Shown in pieces: positions 55,716 to 60,000 of a stretch of 60,000 nucleotides of DNA; the stretch's first letter is position 1, and every line of letters begins with the position of its first letter. The notes beneath the pieces are model-generated. The model made no database searches and was not told where the DNA came from. It worked only from the letters and a program-made list of their open reading frames with translations. The position numbers and the translations under genes are program-made. Source of the stretch: Apostichopus japonicus. Its lineage: Eukaryota > Echinodermata > Holothuroidea > Aspidochirotida > Stichopodidae. The DNA is taken from positions 7,974,501 to 8,034,500 of the forward strand of contig NC_092580.1 in assembly GCF_037975245.1 (NCBI RefSeq), read 5' to 3'.

Positions 55716-56717
55716 CTTTCTGGTCACTTCGCCCAACTGCCATTTCGCCCAACCAGCCTGGTCATTTCGCCCAACCAGCCTGGTCATATCGCCCAACCAG
55801 CCTGGTCATTTCGCCCGACCTTGTTGGTCATTTCGCCCAACCTTTTTTTTACTAATATTCAGTCAGAAAAATATTACTTTTCTATTTCAATAGTTCAGTT
55901 TGATATATTTTGGGTTATGCTACTTCGTGGTAGGTAAATGAAGTGAGGTCCGCTCGATATCGATCGGAGTCAAGCAGTTATTTCGGGTATAATGGGAGGA
56001 TTACACTACTTTAAGCGGTTACGCATACAATGGAAGTTTTTGTAATTACACAAACAAAGGGGAATCGGTGTGGAATAATATCACCTTTTCTATTTCACGA
56101 GTTCAATTTGGTTTATTAATCCACAGCTATTGTTCTGCTTGATGACTTCGGTCAAGCGTTTATCAAGTCCACCAGGCATTAATCAAGGGTATTGTTCACA
56201 GCAGTAAGGTGTTTATCTAGTTACATAGTGTTAATTTAATGTTATACAAACAAAGGGGAACTGGTCTCCATAAAAACCATAAACCCCAAACATAACCCCT
56301 AAAACACTGATCATTCATACCGACTGACAATTCCCGAACGTTTCCTTATTAAATTAAAAAAATATAAATATATAAAACCCGTCCGTAATATTGAAGTACT
56401 ATATTTAATCAATGTTACCACTGTATCAATGTAACCACATATGTAATCACATATGTAATCAATTTAACCACGACTTCAAGTGTCCTTAATATTCGGTTCG
56501 TATCCCGTAACGTTAACAATTCCCGAACGTTTCCTTACTAAAGTATATTTAATCAAGGTTGGGCGAAATGACCAGGCTGGTTGGGCGAAATGACCAGCTG
56601 GTTGGGCGAAATGACCAGCTGGTTGGGCGAAATGACCAGGCTTGTTGGGCGAAATGGTAAGGTTGGGCGAAATGGCAGTTGGGTGAAATGGTTGTTGGTC
56701 GAAGTGACCTGCTTCCT
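55716..56717. mobile_element. Fold-back-like element with inverted arrays of GGTCATTTCGCCCAACC
   Basis: The left arm (55716-55842) has about six copies of a roughly 22-bp unit containing TCATTTCGCCCAACCAG. The right arm (56557-56717) has about seven copies in inverted orientation. A unique centre of about 700 bp without coding sequence separates them. The 9-bp word TGTCGCAGG lies directly outside both ends (55707-55715 and 56717-56725, one base shared with the right border), consistent with an 8-9 bp target duplication. The design recalls Drosophila FB elements and sea urchin TU elements. The outermost few bases of the two arms do not pair well. Confidence 0.8.
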
Positions 56718-57327
56718 GTCGCAGGATCTAATTTCTGCGACTGGAAACCTGTGCCAGCCCAGTGTAGGAATTTTGCTTTAAAATGTGTGATTTTGACAAA
56801 CATTGAAACCAGTTTGCCATTACCTTACTCATTTTCACCCATCACTACAGGGGTTCCTTTGGGAAAGGTATCGAAAATCCAGAAAACAGGTTGACACATG
56901 TCTATTTGTCTAAGATTTGCCACATACAGAAACAAGAATGTTCTCACTTTCGTAACGGGGTCAAAATCCATTGTTCCCCCCCCCCCCCCCCAAAAAAAAA
57001 TGTTCACGAGTTAGGCACAGCTCATGTAAACATGAAGTTTTACATGTGGACTTGATTCCAAAATTTTTGTGAAGTTAAAGAATGCCTAGATGCAAGATGG
57101 TGCTATAATTCTCAATTTTGTAGATTACAAAAATCCTTTAAAAAAGACCCAAAATAATTTTCCAGAAGCAACACTTGATTAAACTGAGAAAAGGTGAAAA
57201 CGTAGACAAAAATATATGTTTTAGACTGGATTTTATCGAGTTTTTCAAGCATTTTGTGACAAGTTGACAACATGCTTGAAAAAAATGGGAAAAAAAACCT
57301 AAATAAAATCCACTAAAACACATATGT

Positions 57328-57549
57328 TCAATAACACGAGCACATGTCATGTCTACGAGAGTAGGAGCCTACGCAGTTCGCTGCTTCTGGCAGCCACACC
57401 ATTAATGATATCTTAAGTGTTAAGTTTGGCCAAGATCCTTTTTCCACAGACATCAACATGAACGCCTCAAGATGTTCGTCGACGACTAACATTCGTCTAA
57501 TTTGATAACCAAACAACCAACTGAGTATGGGTCCTTTTTGTTCATACAT
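57328..57549 (-). pseudogene. Possible degenerate hAT/ZBED-type transposase fragment
   Basis: The minus-strand frame contains DEHLEAFMLMSVEKGSW, close to the LEAFMLMSVEKDI-type motif near the C-terminus of ZBED/SCAND3-like hAT transposases. Removing one G after GAAAAAG would restore the expected ending, which suggests a frameshift. No other transposase part was recognised nearby, so this is tentative. Confidence 0.35.
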
Positions 57550-57859
57550 AATCTCTCACGAATTAGCTACTGAGTGATATCCAACTAATCTAATAAGATT
57601 TTATCCTTTTTTACTTCGTTTTCTGGAGGACGAGGTGCAGATTAATAAAATCTGTATTATCTGTCAATGCTATGTATATGTCAGAATGCATTGGTCACCG
57701 TACTTAAAATATTAGCACGGACGGGTTGCCAATACCACATACTATGCTTATATTGGGTAGGCCTGCAACTTTAAATACATTGGAAATAATTGTTAATAAG
57801 TTGTACACCTAAACATGAAGTTAATCATGTTACTTCATGAAGTGTCCTCGCCGAGAGAA

Positions 57860-58060
57860 AAAACAAATTCCCCCGTGTAAACACGATAACTCCAGAGTTA
57901 AAGCTTGGATGATGAACTTCACACTTGGTATGCGCATGCTCCTTGTTGAGTGTAACTGTAAGATATTTCTTGTGGAGGTCAAAGATCATTTGAAGTCAAC
58001 TGAAATCCAGAGTCTGGAAAGCTTGTAAACAACAACAACTCAAAAGGGAAAACTTGGATG
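57860..58060. repeat. Dispersed repeat with nuclear-receptor half-site cluster, copy 3 (degenerate)
   Basis: Same family as 14005-14245 and 35885-36110: GTAAACACGATAACTC near 57877 and GGAAAGCTTGTAAACA near 58016. The half-site array has drifted: AGGTCA (57976), AGATCA (57983) and AAGTCA (57993), but the 1-nt and 4-nt spacings are kept. Confidence 0.7.
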
Positions 58061-60000
58061 AAGTTGTTCCCGACCATCACTGTGTTAAAAGTTGACTTTT
58101 AGGCAGAATTTTAAATCTTGTCATGTCATACTGCTCAAGAAAAAGAAAAAAGAAATACGTTGAGTGCTAATTTTGTGTCTAGGGCTCTTTGGTTTTCGAG
58201 ATATTCACGTAGTCTGAAATATGCCAAACCTCTGATGAAATGCTTTTTAATATAATGCGAGATGCAGAACTTGGCTATTTGAGGTAAAAGTTCTTTTTTT
58301 GCAAATACTGTACTCGGTATAATATACAACCTGGACAGATAGTATATAGGACCATAAGTGTCCCGGTCTACAACGTATACACATTAATGCTGTACCTAAA
58401 GTTAACCATTAAGGAAATAAAATATACGAATTAACACCAGCGACGTTCACATTTAAACCTTGACAGTTCCACAGGTTTGAGGAACATCAATTTCACTGTT
58501 TCAGACAACAACAATCGGACAAATAAATAAATCAAATTGACTAACCCTTGACGAGGATAGATTTCTCCGGCTAACCTCAACACTGTATTAAAAATCATAT
58601 CTGTATATATTTATCCTGCACTGCATGCGATGTTCGTGCACAAATAATACTGGATGGTGCGAATTGATATACAGTACTAATAGGCATACACAAATGGAAA
58701 GTCAATACTAGTAATTAGCACAGTATTTATATATGTATAGCACTGTTTATACAATATTAACTTTAGACTTTTTGGTGAGAGACAAGTAGGCTATTCTTAA
58801 CGGCTGCTGATCCATGAAATCCCAGTGTTTGGTTCGAAATCTATGAACTGTTACACTTGCAGACTAAATAGACAAAATAAATAAGTCTGATTCATATGCC
58901 CGCAACTATATACACAGATGACAGAGAGATGGGAGCGTATTTCAATTGGGATTGGGGCGGGGGATTGCCTACTGTGGTGAGCAGGGCGCTTTCACAAATT
59001 TTTTATCCTCTTATATGGCGATTTCAAGTACAGAAATATATGCCAAAAGAGTGATTTTACTGAAATTTGCTTTTTAGTAAGTTGTGGGGTGTGGTAATTA
59101 CCCCTGAACCTACGCCGTGGGTGATACCCCCCCCCCCCCCAAAAAAAAAAAAACTCCATACAATATAAACTATAGAAATTTACGTATTATAACATAATGG
59201 CTGGTTTATATATATAGGCTAATCGAAAATGCACCAAAGCAGGTTCAAACAATTTTCTTTTAGGTTATATCCTACTAACAATAAAATATTCGGACAAAAA
59301 TAATATTTTAACAAACAAAAGTACGTTCCTTTCGAAATTTCAAACCTCAAAAGAAGCATCACGTAGGATAAAGAAAAGTTTTGAGCAATGAAAATCATAC
59401 GCCAAATATAGCCTTTTATTATACGCATTCATCAAATTTCAGTCAATGGGGTGCTATGAATTTTCAAGTCGAACTTATGCTGGCATATGTATTGCTTTCC
59501 TTTCAACATACGAGCATATTTAACAATAAGATACTCTGGTATGTATATTATCATAAGTTGAGTTCCTCAGCCCCAACAAATAGTTTGAGAAAGACTTAAA
59601 ACAAACGCAGTAATTTTTGCTAATGATCATAAGACTATATAGCGTTATGCATTAAAACATTTGGGCAAAACGAAGTTTGTCAAATCAGTCTGGATATGTG
59701 CTTGGCTTATCGGAGGCGCATATCAATGTTATACAAACGGGATTCGTTTAAGTTTAATTATGACATTTCTCAATTATTCCAACTTAAAATAAACCTGTCC
59801 TTTGTGTCACATTAGAATAGTAGAATTTAGTTACTTTGAATTTTATGACAGAAGAAGTCAATCTGTCAGCTGTTTATTTTAGAAAGTTTGACAAGTAACT
59901 TTTACTTTTAGTCAACCCTGGTTGTTGATGATGGAGATTAATGTCCAGGGATGTAGGACGATTACATAAACCCTAATGCCTCTATTCACTACAAAAGTAC
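58061..60000. other. Right end of window, no gene recognised
   Basis: AT-rich, with a C14-A13 tract at about 59127-59153, very like the C15-A9 tract at about 56978-57001. It may be intron or upstream region of the minus-strand glycosyltransferase gene, whose first exon has not been located. No domain was recognised in any frame. Confidence 0.45.

Overview
The window is eukaryotic: genes are split by GT-AG introns, there is no operon structure, and transposons and minisatellites are dense. The protein families point to a marine deuterostome invertebrate. An echinoderm (for example a sea cucumber or sea urchin) is my best guess, from the Calx-beta/HYR/SEA adhesion GPCR, the intron-rich UROS gene and the fold-back transposon. 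This is inference; no species-diagnostic sequence was recognised.

Three protein-coding genes can be reconstructed. (1) Plus strand, 960-24458: the 3' part of a large adhesion GPCR gene. 27 exons join without a phase conflict into 1,645 residues: Calx-beta modules, a HYR domain, a SEA region, an EGF-like domain, a hormone-receptor-like segment, a GAIN domain with an intact HLT GPS motif, and a family B2 seven-helix domain with stop at 24456-24458. The 5' end lies left of the window or was not recognised. (2) Plus strand, 37876-45600: uroporphyrinogen-III synthase (UROS), six exons to the stop; the short first coding exon was not found. (3) Minus strand, 55545-53554: a Golgi-type II nucleotide-diphospho-sugar transferase (PF03407-like) with a DTD motif; two exons are seen and the start is not.

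Between and inside the genes lie mobile elements whose borders can often be fixed by target-site duplications (TSDs). These are a P-like element with a THAP exon (29580-32840, perfect 32-bp TIRs, 8-bp TSD), hAT-type elements (34728-35204, 48303-49045, 49555-53202 with nested copies, 50977-51337), a fold-back element with inverted 22-bp tandem repeats (55716-56717, 9-bp flanking repeat), and a dispersed repeat family carrying ordered nuclear-receptor half-sites (about 14 kb, 36 kb and 58 kb).

The most unusual theme is tandem amplification around splice sites. In the GPCR gene a 113-bp unit spanning the end of a GAIN exon and its 5' splice site occurs ten times. A 20-bp unit matching the 3' splice-site tract of the second EGF exon occurs about eight times, with only the last copy ending in AG. 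A 76-77-bp unit with splice-like motifs lies just upstream of the first visible UROS exon. The right-hand 3.2 kb (56.7-60 kb) holds no gene I can support.
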